Assembly (NCBI GenBank): GCA_938002665.1
Contig: CALLAE010000038.1
Coordinates: 23,173-87,172, forward strand
Length of the DNA: 64,000 bases
Direction: 5' to 3'
Origin: an uncultured Saprospiraceae bacterium
Lineage (GTDB): Bacteria; Bacteroidota; Bacteroidia; Chitinophagales; Saprospiraceae
Part shown: piece by piece, positions 28,601-35,859 of the stretch
Position numbering within the stretch: position 1 is the first letter of the stretch
How the letters are laid out: every line of letters begins with the position of its first letter
The notes under the pieces: model-generated
What the model was told of the DNA's origin: nothing
The model's database searches: none
Seen by the model: only the letters and a program-made list of their open reading frames with translations
Translations under genes and position numbers: made by a program

Positions 28601-30520
28601 TCCGACATAGAAGCACTGAGTTGTGCAGAGATGGATAATCCTGATGGCTCTGCACTTGTTTCCGTTATTTATGGCACAGCCCCTTTTACTTATGAATGGA
28701 GTTCTGGTGAGGGTACTGCTCTTGCTGTACGCTTAGACGGAGGAGAAAATTCTGTAACGATTACAGATATGAATGGCTGTACTACTGTAGCCACTATAGA
28801 TATTCCTACTCCTGAACCATTTGTGGTGGTACCCGCAATAAAGCAGCCTTCGTGCTATATGGAAAACGATGGAGCTATCACACTTACAGCTTCAGGAGGT
28901 GTGGGACAAATAAGCTTTAGCTGGGAAGATGGCACACAAGGAAATGAAATAAGCAGCTTGCCTGCTGGAATATATTCTGTAGAGCTACAAGATGACAATT
29001 GTACTAAGTCTTATGATTTTGAGATTCCAGAAACAGTTGAGCTAAGTATTACAGAGCAGATAACTAAGGTCAAATGTGATGATGCCTTCAGTGGAATAAT
29101 AAATATCACTCCTACTGGTGGTTCTGGTGATTACAATTACACTTGGACAGGCCCTAACGGATTCAGTTCTAATGAACAAAATATAACTGGGCTGGAGATA
29201 GGTATCTACAGATTAGTCTTAAGTGATAGAAATAATCCTGCCTGTACTTCATCCCCTATTGAAATAGACTTACTGGTAGCTAGTGAGTTGGGTGCAATAA
29301 TTCAGACTCTCCAAGAGATAAAATGTAATGGCGATGCGACAGCTATTCTGAATGCAATTCCATCTGGAGGACAAGGGCCCTACACTTACGAATGGAGCGA
29401 CAGCAATACAAGTACTAACGAAATAGAAAACCTAACAGCTGGCACTTACCAAGTAACCATCACTGACTCTAACGATTGTTCATCATCGGCTGCCAAAATT
29501 GTAGAAGAGCCAGAATTGTTACAGGTAGCTTATAACAAAGAGGATGTTACTTGTTATGGAGAATCAGATGCAAGCCTATCAGCCATTGCCGAAGGTGGTA
29601 TCGGTCCATACACCTATGAATGGAGCAATGGCTCTCAAGATGCAAATACAGCGCAACTCGCTGCAGGGCAATACGAACTCACTGTGACTGACCAGAATTT
29701 TTGTACAGCTATTATCTCTGAAATCATTTCTGAGCCGTTACAAGCTATAGAGTTAAGCGCTGAAGTAAAAGAGGTGAGTTGTGCTGGAGGTTCTAATGGC
29801 AGCTTGATTATGAGTGCAGAATTCGGTAAAAGACCATATATGTACAGGTTAGAAACTACCCAATTTACTTCAGATAGTAGCTTCACCATGCTTTCTGCTG
29901 GTACCTATATAGTGGAAGTTATGGATGCAAATCTGTGCATGAGCTCCATTGAGATAGAGTTACCAGAAGCTTATCCTATAGAAGTAAACTTCATGAATGA
30001 GATGAATGTAAGCTATGGAGCGGACCTACAATTAGATGTAGAAATATCTAATACGCAGGGCAACAAAGTCTTTGAATGGGATGCACCTAATCTTGAAGAT
30101 TTCAGCTGTGTTTCTTGTCCTAATCCAATTATAACAAACGTGACGTCATCATTTTCTGGACTCCTCATGATCATAGACTCAGAAGGTTGTGAGATTGAAA
30201 AATTCTATAATATCAATGTATTAGAAGATGAAAGCATAGATGTCCCTACTGGCTTTTCCCCTAATGGTGATAATGTAAATGATGTGCTTATTGTACACGG
30301 CAATCCATCACTTACTATCAGCAAATTTGAGGTATACACAAGATGGGGCGAGATGGTCTATAAGGCTGTAGATTTTCACCCAGGAGATATTTCGAAAGGA
30401 TGGAATGGAATGTACAAGGGAAGCTTACTCGCTCAGGATTCTTATATCTGGACCCTAGAATGCGAGATGCAAAGTGGTAGGCTAGAAGTACTAAAGGGAC
30501 AGACCACTCTTATCAAATAA
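25625..30520 (+). CDS. Giant T9SS cargo: choice-of-anchor L, P-domain, SprB repeats, gliding-type C-terminus
   Basis: Seen: 1631 residues from ATG 25625 (a TTG 30 nt upstream is rejected because the ATG opens the signal peptide MKFKGLSFIVLIFLCHLGYG). Order: choice-of-anchor L domain (about 25690-26460, VFASEEYPDF, DVFGFFITG); a Calx-like stretch; a proprotein-convertase P-domain (about 26910-27410); a fibronectin-like segment; eight to nine SprB-type repeats (about 27900-29970, each with C near the start, YEW, GxYxVTVTD and C); a gliding-motility C-terminal domain (PTGFSPNGDNVNDVL onward from about 30240). Family knowledge: that C-terminus is the T9SS type B sorting signal, so the protein is exported and held at the surface. 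Inferred: an adhesin. A SprF-like gene follows directly. Confidence 0.92.
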   Translation: MKFKGLSFIVLIFLCHLGYGQMTLHPSSTEPLTPDNLIQNVFIGNGIEIISSSYTGLSGSVGLFDNAINEVGIEKGIVLSTGFAANVIKENSAEDPISSNTSGTNYVDRDLEELAQVEVVDLAKFEITFVPSSDVLRFRYVFASEEYPDFVCADKNDVFGFFITGDKPGGGRYEAHNMAVIPDPSDPTMNTFLDLPVTINSVNGGGPGIFSNGGCEGSLESLDYSNYYNEVPVGSAPAFNAYLDVFIAQAEVIPCETYTIKIVIGDGNDQNEDSAVFLEERSFSTGTLSIDINNPGVDGGLSEGCAPGSLRIMLPEPTLTDFPLEIKALSGPGLIDAAIPGVDFMDLPTNNFIPAGSSYLDLDLMPVDDNLDEGTEYLFISIRKSICTVDTLILPLYNNNLESVSLSDTVYTCDGEIFELEADLGDNINPASILTFENDAPVDIITDERHAESTIKVFGLKDIALNPKLIAEICIDSLVHPRLNDLDIYLRAPSGQVLELSTDNGYRVDNDNQQDAYVSTCFHIDASTTISLGESSEGSMDLSNPTYTGDYLPEGDFESWLSPITSTLNGDYSLFVIDDKQQYEGKLYSWHISFSAKYEVDYHWTPSDNLTCGDCEIAEGVGGSSQYYYMELIDSYGCTVSDSVWVEVSDQSETPTASCENLNNGGIRITWSESANSQFYEYEINNSGEWLNTKGLGSFNYSVFMVDVLDETTVEIYGLLDEETVTVAVRGNNEADCFSMSSNSSCTSAKCSGTLPQLDSLVIQQPICESEKRVPVKVYATSDNGPLTYRVFVGTASASNEDGDFSSIPVGTWPLRIIDTNGCAIEVEIKINEAPRLELLPTYTDVTCSNDTDATISIEVDGIAPPFTYEWNTGATSSSLSDLPADFYSVTVTDNNSCTSTMDFDLINPGPLSATYIQSDNLNCNASNDVSATLNIVGGVEPYEVTWNGVTIADTIDQLAPGTITYLVTDANGCTVREDLVVSEDEKLSYTFSDIEALSCAEMDNPDGSALVSVIYGTAPFTYEWSSGEGTALAVRLDGGENSVTITDMNGCTTVATIDIPTPEPFVVVPAIKQPSCYMENDGAITLTASGGVGQISFSWEDGTQGNEISSLPAGIYSVELQDDNCTKSYDFEIPETVELSITEQITKVKCDDAFSGIINITPTGGSGDYNYTWTGPNGFSSNEQNITGLEIGIYRLVLSDRNNPACTSSPIEIDLLVASELGAIIQTLQEIKCNGDATAILNAIPSGGQGPYTYEWSDSNTSTNEIENLTAGTYQVTITDSNDCSSSAAKIVEEPELLQVAYNKEDVTCYGESDASLSAIAEGGIGPYTYEWSNGSQDANTAQLAAGQYELTVTDQNFCTAIISEIISEPLQAIELSAEVKEVSCAGGSNGSLIMSAEFGKRPYMYRLETTQFTSDSSFTMLSAGTYIVEVMDANLCMSSIEIELPEAYPIEVNFMNEMNVSYGADLQLDVEISNTQGNKVFEWDAPNLEDFSCVSCPNPIITNVTSSFSGLLMIIDSEGCEIEKFYNINVLEDESIDVPTGFSPNGDNVNDVLIVHGNPSLTISKFEVYTRWGEMVYKAVDFHPGDISKGWNGMYKGSLLAQDSYIWTLECEMQSGRLEVLKGQTTLIK

Positions 30521-30534
30521 ACAAACAGACGTAA

Positions 30535-31584
30535 CGGTATTATCCTGATAACGACAAACTAAGAAGAGCTATCTATTTTAGATTATACATACTTGCACTT
30601 ATACTCCTTACACAGCTCAGCCTACGTGGACAAGATCCTTATTTCGGTTATATAGACTCTGAAACCTTATACTTTAGCCCAGCGAATGTTGCCTTTCCTT
30701 TTGAGTCGGATATAAGAGGAAAGGCTGCTATCAAGTATAGAGACCAATGGAATAAAGTTTCTAGCCCAGCGTTCAGGACAATATACTTAGAAGGACAATA
30801 TAGAATCTATGGTTCTTATCTAGATAGTTGGCATCTAGGACTGACAGCTATAAGCGATAGATCTAACTCTGGAATACTAAAGCAAAATGGCGTCAATCTT
30901 CAGACCGCTTATACAAGAAAACTCTTTGCGGGAAGAACAAAGTATCAAGCGATAACCTTAGGTGCCGATATTGGTACAACTAGAACAAATTCTAATACTG
31001 ATGACTTATGGTTCAGCAGACAATATGACCAATCAAGATTTGAAATAAATCCCACTCTTTCAAATGGCGAACCTAACCTTCTAGCTAATACTAGTCACTA
31101 CTCTCTCAATCTAGGGACCAAGTGGCAATACTATCTACAGAACAAAATGGATGTCACCGTAGGCCTAGCTGCTCATCATCTCAATAGTCCTAAGGTAGGA
31201 CAAATAACGAATGCCTACCCTCTTTCCCAGCGCTACCTATTATTTGTCTCAGCTGAGAAAAACATCAATCGACAACTAAAGCACAAGCTTGCATTGAGTA
31301 TAATCAGCCAGCGTCCATCACAACAGATAGTCCCCAGTTATAGTATGACCTTTGACTTTCCAGAAAATGATGATGTGGCAGTGTCTGCCAGCTTAGCAAC
31401 ACGAATATCTAGAAACGTACAAGGCTATCTTAATGATGCTGTTCTTATTTCGGTAGGAATAAATTCTAGAACATGGCATGGATGTTTTTCTTATGAAATA
31501 AATACGTCAGGACTGAGTTTTATCACTAGAGGGAATGGTGCTATGGAACTAACTCTAGGCTATTATATTCTGGAGGACAATTAA
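30535..31584 (+). CDS. PorP/SprF-family protein lacking a canonical start codon
   Basis: Seen: the frame is open from 30535 to the stop at 31584 (349 codons) and reads KLRRAIYFRLYILALILLTQ, then SLRGQDPYFGYIDSETLYFS and AAIKYRDQWNKVSSPAF, the typical signal peptide and N-terminus of PorP/SprF proteins, with beta-strands to GYYILEDN. No ATG, GTG or TTG lies between the in-frame stop at 30532 and residue 205 (ATG 31147), which is far too late. An ATG at 30548 would appear if one G were inserted (ATAAC to ATGAAC). Family knowledge: SprF-type proteins assist export of the SprB-like cargo encoded next door. It starts within about 30 nt of the cargo gene. Either an ATA/ATC start, a start-loss mutation, or a sequence error; the coordinates give the open frame. 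Confidence 0.75.
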   Translation, partial: RYYPDNDKLRRAIYFRLYILALILLTQLSLRGQDPYFGYIDSETLYFSPANVAFPFESDIRGKAAIKYRDQWNKVSSPAFRTIYLEGQYRIYGSYLDSWHLGLTAISDRSNSGILKQNGVNLQTAYTRKLFAGRTKYQAITLGADIGTTRTNSNTDDLWFSRQYDQSRFEINPTLSNGEPNLLANTSHYSLNLGTKWQYYLQNKMDVTVGLAAHHLNSPKVGQITNAYPLSQRYLLFVSAEKNINRQLKHKLALSIISQRPSQQIVPSYSMTFDFPENDDVAVSASLATRISRNVQGYLNDAVLISVGINSRTWHGCFSYEINTSGLSFITRGNGAMELTLGYYILEDN

Positions 31585-31653
31585 TGCTTAGTTAGGTATT
31601 GTTATATTGTGACCACTATGTTGCAGCAAGAAAATTAGAAGTGCCAGTGCTCC

Positions 31654-32433
31654 ATGTATAATCCTATCTACATATTAATTGCCAGCCTTAGAGCTCTGAT
31701 TTTAATTATCAGCCTCCTCTTTATTATACCTGTCTATATCATCAGTACTAAGCTTGGATTTGAGAATACGCCTAAGAGGGCATTTAGGATAAGACGGGCA
31801 TGGGTGAGTTTTGCTAGGCTGGTGCTAGGCATAAAGTGTGAGGTAAGAGGCACAGCTTCTGATAGCACTGCCTTATATGTCTGTAATCATCGTAGCTTTT
31901 CTGACCCACTTGTTTTAGCAGGATATGTGGATGCACATGTTATCGCCAAAGCAGAGGTCAGCAACCTGCCCTTGATAGGAACAGGTGCAGAGATGACTGG
32001 CGTCATCTACGTAAAAAGAGACAGCCAAAATAGCCGTTCAGCAGTCAGGGAAAGAATGGTAGAGGTTTTGCTGGAGGGAAAAAATGTTATAGTCTACCCA
32101 GAAGGCACCACCAATGGCAATCTTCAAGTCAAGCCCTTTAAGAAAGGCACTTTTATAGAAGCTGCTAAGAACAACATACCAGTCGTACCGGTTGTGCTGG
32201 AATACAAACGGAAAAAAGATCTTTGGTTTAACAAAGGCATGTTCACCCATCACTTTAAGCAATTTGGTAGGCTGACCACGAGATGTATCATGGAAATAGG
32301 GCCTCCTATGAAGAATGTGGATGGTCTGGCACTAGCAGAAGAGGTTGAGCACTGGACCAATAATAAGATAATAGAAATACATTCAACTTGGGATAGCGAC
32401 TTCCACAAAGAGCTGAAAGCGACTGCGTCTTAA
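31654..32433 (+). CDS. plsC: 1-acyl-sn-glycerol-3-phosphate acyltransferase
   Basis: Seen: 259 residues. An N-terminal hydrophobic segment (about 5-32), the acyltransferase HX4D motif as NHRSFSDP (His79, Asp84), a FAKAE-like [12 protein letters not shown] block, and YPEGTTNGN near residue 149, then PVVPVVLEY. Reaction: acylation of lysophosphatidic acid to phosphatidic acid at the inner membrane. The gene ends tail to tail with msrB; the two stop codons overlap in TTAA. Members of this superfamily also include ornithine-lipid acyltransferases, so the substrate is not certain. Confidence 0.85.
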   Translation: MYNPIYILIASLRALILIISLLFIIPVYIISTKLGFENTPKRAFRIRRAWVSFARLVLGIKCEVRGTASDSTALYVCNHRSFSDPLVLAGYVDAHVIAKAEVSNLPLIGTGAEMTGVIYVKRDSQNSRSAVRERMVEVLLEGKNVIVYPEGTTNGNLQVKPFKKGTFIEAAKNNIPVVPVVLEYKRKKDLWFNKGMFTHHFKQFGRLTTRCIMEIGPPMKNVDGLALAEEVEHWTNNKIIEIHSTWDSDFHKELKATAS

Positions 32434-32798
32434 GACTGAGGAATAAATTTCAAGGAAATCGAGTTAACGCAATGTCTTGTATTTTTAGAGGTTAACCTTT
32501 CTCCTTTAAAAACATGACCCAAGTGCCCTCCGCAATTACTACAAAGAATTTCTGTTCTTCTCCCATCTGCATCTACTTCCCTATGTACAGCCCCGGGAAT
32601 CTCATCATCGAATGAAGGCCACCCGCAGCCTGACTTAAATTTAGCTTCGGAGCTATATAACAAAGAGTCACACTTCTTACAAGCGTAATGACCCGGAGTA
32701 TAATGATCATTATACTCACCTGTAAAAGGTCTTTCAGTTCCTTTGCCCTCTATGACATAGGCCTCTTCTTCTGTCAGCTTATTATACTTTTTCTCCAT
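32430..32798 (-). CDS. msrB: Peptide-methionine (R)-S-oxide reductase
   Basis: Seen: 122 residues, cytoplasmic (no signal). Zinc-binding CxxC pairs in CKKCDSLL and [21 protein letters not shown], and the catalytic Cys110 in [11 protein letters not shown]. Reaction: reduces the R epimer of methionine sulfoxide in proteins. msrA ends 2 nt upstream, giving a tight two-gene operon covering both epimers. Shares an overlapping stop with plsC. Confidence 0.95.
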   Translation of the reverse strand: MEKKYNKLTEEEAYVIEGKGTERPFTGEYNDHYTPGHYACKKCDSLLYSSEAKFKSGCGWPSFDDEIPGAVHREVDADGRRTEILCSNCGGHLGHVFKGERLTSKNTRHCVNSISLKFIPQS

Positions 32799-32800
32799 AA

Positions 32801-33331
32801 TTATGTTAGTAGGTGTTGGAATTGAGCTCTGAATTTTCTGACTTTGGGTTCTATGACTATTCTACAATAGCCTTGTCCAGGATTGTTATTATAATAGTTC
32901 TGATGATAAGCTTCAGCGGGGTAAAACTCATCCAGCAACACTACTTCAGTGACGATTGGGTTATCCCATATTTCACTCGCTTTCTCAGATATAAAATTTA
33001 TGACTAATTCTTTCTCTTCTTCATTATTACAAAAGACGACAGATCTGTACTGTGTCCCGACGTCATTTCCTTGCCTATTTAGCGTAGTGGGATCATGTGT
33101 ACTAAAAAAGACTGCTAGCAAATCTTCATAGCTGACAATAGAATCATCATACTCTATCATCACTAATTCTGCATGGCCAGTCATTCCACTACATATTTCC
33201 TTGTAGCTAGGATTGGGGAATTTACCTCCAGCGTAACCTGAGACCACTTTTTGCACTCCTTTTATATTCTGGAATACAGATTCCGTACACCAAAAACAAC
33301 CTCCGCCCAAATATGCTTGCTTAATACTCAT
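32801..33331 (-). CDS. msrA: Peptide-methionine (S)-S-oxide reductase
   Basis: Seen: 176 residues. The active-site GGGCFWC at 9-15 (nucleophile Cys12), [42 protein letters not shown] and a [14 protein letters not shown] tail. Reaction: reduces the S epimer of methionine sulfoxide; cytoplasmic version. First gene of the msrA-msrB pair. An intrinsic terminator of the preceding operon lies just upstream (33366-33396), so the pair should have its own promoter; none with a perfect TAnnTTTG is seen. Confidence 0.95.
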   Translation of the reverse strand: MSIKQAYLGGGCFWCTESVFQNIKGVQKVVSGYAGGKFPNPSYKEICSGMTGHAELVMIEYDDSIVSYEDLLAVFFSTHDPTTLNRQGNDVGTQYRSVVFCNNEEEKELVINFISEKASEIWDNPIVTEVVLLDEFYPAEAYHQNYYNNNPGQGYCRIVIEPKVRKFRAQFQHLLT

Positions 33332-33365
33332 AACTTACAATATATATAACCCTAAATGATCCTAA

Positions 33366-33396
33366 CAAAAAAAGAGGCCAAATGTTTGACCTCTTT
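33366..33396 (-). terminator. Intrinsic terminator after the HhH gene
   Basis: Stem AAAGAGG/CCTCTTT extended by CAAA/TTTG across one mismatch (33371-33396); on the minus strand it is followed by seven T (33367-33373 region). It sits 23 nt past the stop of the HhH gene and before msrA. Confidence 0.75.
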
Positions 33397-33418
33397 ATGA
33401 TTGTTGTATATTCTTCTA

Positions 33419-34087
33419 TTAAAGTATTTTCAGTTTGAGCAGTATCTTCTTGAGCTTGGAATCACCACCATCTTTTGCTTGCAATTCCATCAGCTTTTTC
33501 CATTTCTCTTTCTTTGCTAGGCTTGCCTGAGAAGGCCAACTAGTAGGGTCTACTATAGCATACCTACTTCCGTACTTATCTAGAATCGCTCTTAGTTCAC
33601 CATGAGATCTTTTAGAAAGATCAGCCCAACTATTCACTCCATTCTCTTTTAGCACTGTTTCCAACTTGGGGCCTATGCCTTCTATAATCTGCAGATTAGT
33701 TTTCTGTAGCTTACTATAATCTCCTTTTGTAGATTTTGCAGAAGGAACAATCTTTGGAGTGGCTGAGGCAGCTGGACTAAACCCTTGGGCTAGAGCTAAG
33801 TTTCTTTTTTTCGTTATAGTCACCTGCTCTTTCATTAGGGCTAACTCTTTGTCCTTATCAGAAAGCTTAATATTGCTCAGTTCAGCTTTCTTCTGGCTCT
33901 GCTTGAGTGCAGAGTTCAAGTTATGGATTTGCAAATTATGCTTTCGCACTTCATCTTCAAGTTCTACCACCCTTCTCTTGTACTTACCCCAGCTCAACCA
34001 GCCTAGCATTAATCCAAGTAAAAAAGGTGCTATCCACCAAAAAATCCACCAGGAACAGAAATCTGAAATTATACTAAGTGATATCAT
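33419..34087 (-). CDS. Membrane-anchored coiled-coil protein with a helix-hairpin-helix domain
   Basis: Seen: 222 residues. A Trp-rich membrane segment (about 10-33), a heptad-rich coiled coil (about 37-80: VVELEDEVRKHNLQIHNLNS), a linker, then an HhH-like domain (LQIIEGIGPKLETVLKENGV, NSWADLSKRS) and a Lys-rich tail. Family knowledge: similar anchored proteins in Bacteroidota carry a DUF4332/HhH module usually seen in DNA- or protein-binding proteins; role unknown. It follows an OmpA-like gene with 1 nt between them and ends at a terminator, so the two form one operon. Confidence 0.7.
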   Translation of the reverse strand: MISLSIISDFCSWWIFWWIAPFLLGLMLGWLSWGKYKRRVVELEDEVRKHNLQIHNLNSALKQSQKKAELSNIKLSDKDKELALMKEQVTITKKRNLALAQGFSPAASATPKIVPSAKSTKGDYSKLQKTNLQIIEGIGPKLETVLKENGVNSWADLSKRSHGELRAILDKYGSRYAIVDPTSWPSQASLAKKEKWKKLMELQAKDGGDSKLKKILLKLKIL

Positions 34088-34088
34088 A

Positions 34089-34877
34089 TTACTCTACGAT
34101 TCTTAATTCTACAATAGAAGCATTTCTGTCTCCCTGCTTCATAGATTTGGTACTTATTCTACTTGGATTCAATCCACTCCTTATCAATTGCTCCTTGAAA
34201 TCATAACATAACTTGCTACCAGCTGGCAAGTCATCATTGTAACTCACTAAGGTTATTTTACAAAAGTTGTTACGCAATTTGTTAGCAGCTTTCGCCAGTT
34301 CTATTTTTATAATTTCAGACAAGCCTTTCTCGTAGGAATCTAGATAAAAGTGAATGCTCTTACCCTCGTGCAGAATCCCATTGAATGTGGGTTCCTCTCC
34401 ATCTCCTGCTCTTAATTCTTCAGCAGTCAACTCATACAATTCAAATCCGATAAAATCGTTTGCACCAGAGTAATTCGCCTCTAGAACTCTAGCTCTTAAC
34501 TGTATTTTAGGCTCTGGAATATCTAAATGATTTCGCACCTCTTTTGCTCTAAGCAAAGCTAACTGATGAGGATTTTCTTCCCCAGAGTAGGCATAACCAG
34601 TTATAACTATACCTTCTGAACCTTGAAGAGGTAACTTAGCTTGTATAGCGTTATAATCATCCTGATCTATGACAACTGAAGATTTGAGGAAGGAATATTT
34701 TGTAGTGCTAAGAAGAGAAGAGGATTGTGTCTCTTTTTGAGCAGGGAGTTCAGTCTTAACTGGAATTTCTTGGTCAGCGCAACAATCCCTACTGATAGTA
34801 TGGTACCAATAGCCCAAGGCAATCCATAATAATATTACTATCCAAATTCTCATAAGGTGCTTGTAAGGTATTTTCAA
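34089..34877 (-). CDS. Membrane-anchored protein with OmpA-like repeats
   Basis: Seen: 262 residues with an N-terminal membrane anchor (about 8-28: IWIVILLWIALGYWYH). Two stretches resemble OmpA C-terminal-like half repeats: IVITGYAYSGEENPHQLALL with RAKEVRNHL, and the region ITLVSYNDDLPAG through LNPSRISTKSM to RNASIVELRIVE. Family knowledge: OmpA-like domains bind peptidoglycan or sit in envelope bridges; the canonical Asp and Arg peptidoglycan ligands are not clearly conserved here. Inferred: an inner-membrane protein with periplasmic OmpA-like folds, working with the coiled-coil HhH protein encoded 1 nt downstream. Confidence 0.65.
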   Translation of the reverse strand: MKIPYKHLMRIWIVILLWIALGYWYHTISRDCCADQEIPVKTELPAQKETQSSSLLSTTKYSFLKSSVVIDQDDYNAIQAKLPLQGSEGIVITGYAYSGEENPHQLALLRAKEVRNHLDIPEPKIQLRARVLEANYSGANDFIGFELYELTAEELRAGDGEEPTFNGILHEGKSIHFYLDSYEKGLSEIIKIELAKAANKLRNNFCKITLVSYNDDLPAGSKLCYDFKEQLIRSGLNPSRISTKSMKQGDRNASIVELRIVE

Positions 34878-35060
34878 GTATGAATATAAGACCTATAACA
34901 CTACCTTCAAGAGACTTCTAACTCAGAAACACTTTCAGCATAGGAAACTAGAGAAAATGTAACATAATTGGCAGTTTCATTTTTTGTAAGCCCTTGACTT
35001 TACTTACTTACCATTATAGAATTCGCGATTTCTTTAGTACTTTAGAATAAATGTAAATCT

Positions 35061-35675
35061 ATGAAAGCTTCAAGATTCCTAATAATTTCCATTATTACCT
35101 GTCTCATGATAGGTTGTGGAAAAAGCGACGAAAACATCATTCAGGATTCAGTACAAATGGAAAATATGATTCCATATCTACAAAGAATGATACAATGGTC
35201 CTATCAAGTAGATGCAGCCAAAGAAAATTTAGTCTTTGAACAAATGGTCTTAATGTCCAATGGAGATTGCCCAGATACAAATAGTTCAGTAGATAGAGCT
35301 CCAAACATTGACCCTCCTACATACAAGACTTTTGTTGAAAATCTTGGCTTTAGATCAGTTACTGAACTTCAGAATTGGTTTGTCGCTTATGGCAAATTTC
35401 TATATGATTTGAAACATCAAGTTCGACCTGATGATGTCAAGGAATTTACAGATGTAATCTCTAATCAAATGATTGAAAAACTAGAACTCAGTAGTTGCCG
35501 GGAGCTATCTATAAGAACAATAAATTACAGTGCTTACATGAAAGCATTTACCTACGGTCTCAGTGTCGGAACAGAAGGGAAAGCTTCCTGCGATGGCGCT
35601 GCACTTTATGGTGAAGGATCGTCGATCAATTTAATCATCGAATTCATGAAGTCAAACAGCGCCTGTAATATATAA
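35061..35675 (+). CDS. Hypothetical lipoprotein
   Basis: Seen: 204 residues with a lipoprotein signal (MKASRFLIISIITCLMIGC, Cys19). The body is mostly helical, with five further Cys (SNGDCP, SSCRELS, KASCDG, NSACN) and no recognisable motif. It stands alone, with a clear terminator 22 nt after the stop and 180 nt before comEC. A TAGTACTTTAGAATA stretch 20 nt before the ATG is a weak -7 candidate. Function unknown. Confidence 0.7.
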   Translation: MKASRFLIISIITCLMIGCGKSDENIIQDSVQMENMIPYLQRMIQWSYQVDAAKENLVFEQMVLMSNGDCPDTNSSVDRAPNIDPPTYKTFVENLGFRSVTELQNWFVAYGKFLYDLKHQVRPDDVKEFTDVISNQMIEKLELSSCRELSIRTINYSAYMKAFTYGLSVGTEGKASCDGAALYGEGSSINLIIEFMKSNSACNI

Positions 35676-35696
35676 CTGCTTCAGGATAGAATTTAG

Positions 35697-35731
35697 AAAA
35701 AGGCTACTTCTGTTGAGGTAGCCTTTTTTAT
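35697..35731 (+). terminator. Intrinsic terminator
   Basis: Stem AAAAAGGCTACTTC / GAGGTAGCCTTTTTT with a TGTT loop and a T-run, 22 nt after the orphan lipoprotein gene. Confidence 0.88.
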
Positions 35732-35859
35732 TCCTAAACGAAAAGCCTTAACACATGAAATGTAAATTATCAGGCACTAAGAATCATAGTTAATCATTAA
35801 CTTAGGTCAAGTAGCAGCACGGATGGAGAGGAAAGCAACTGCTTAACCAAACCACTATA

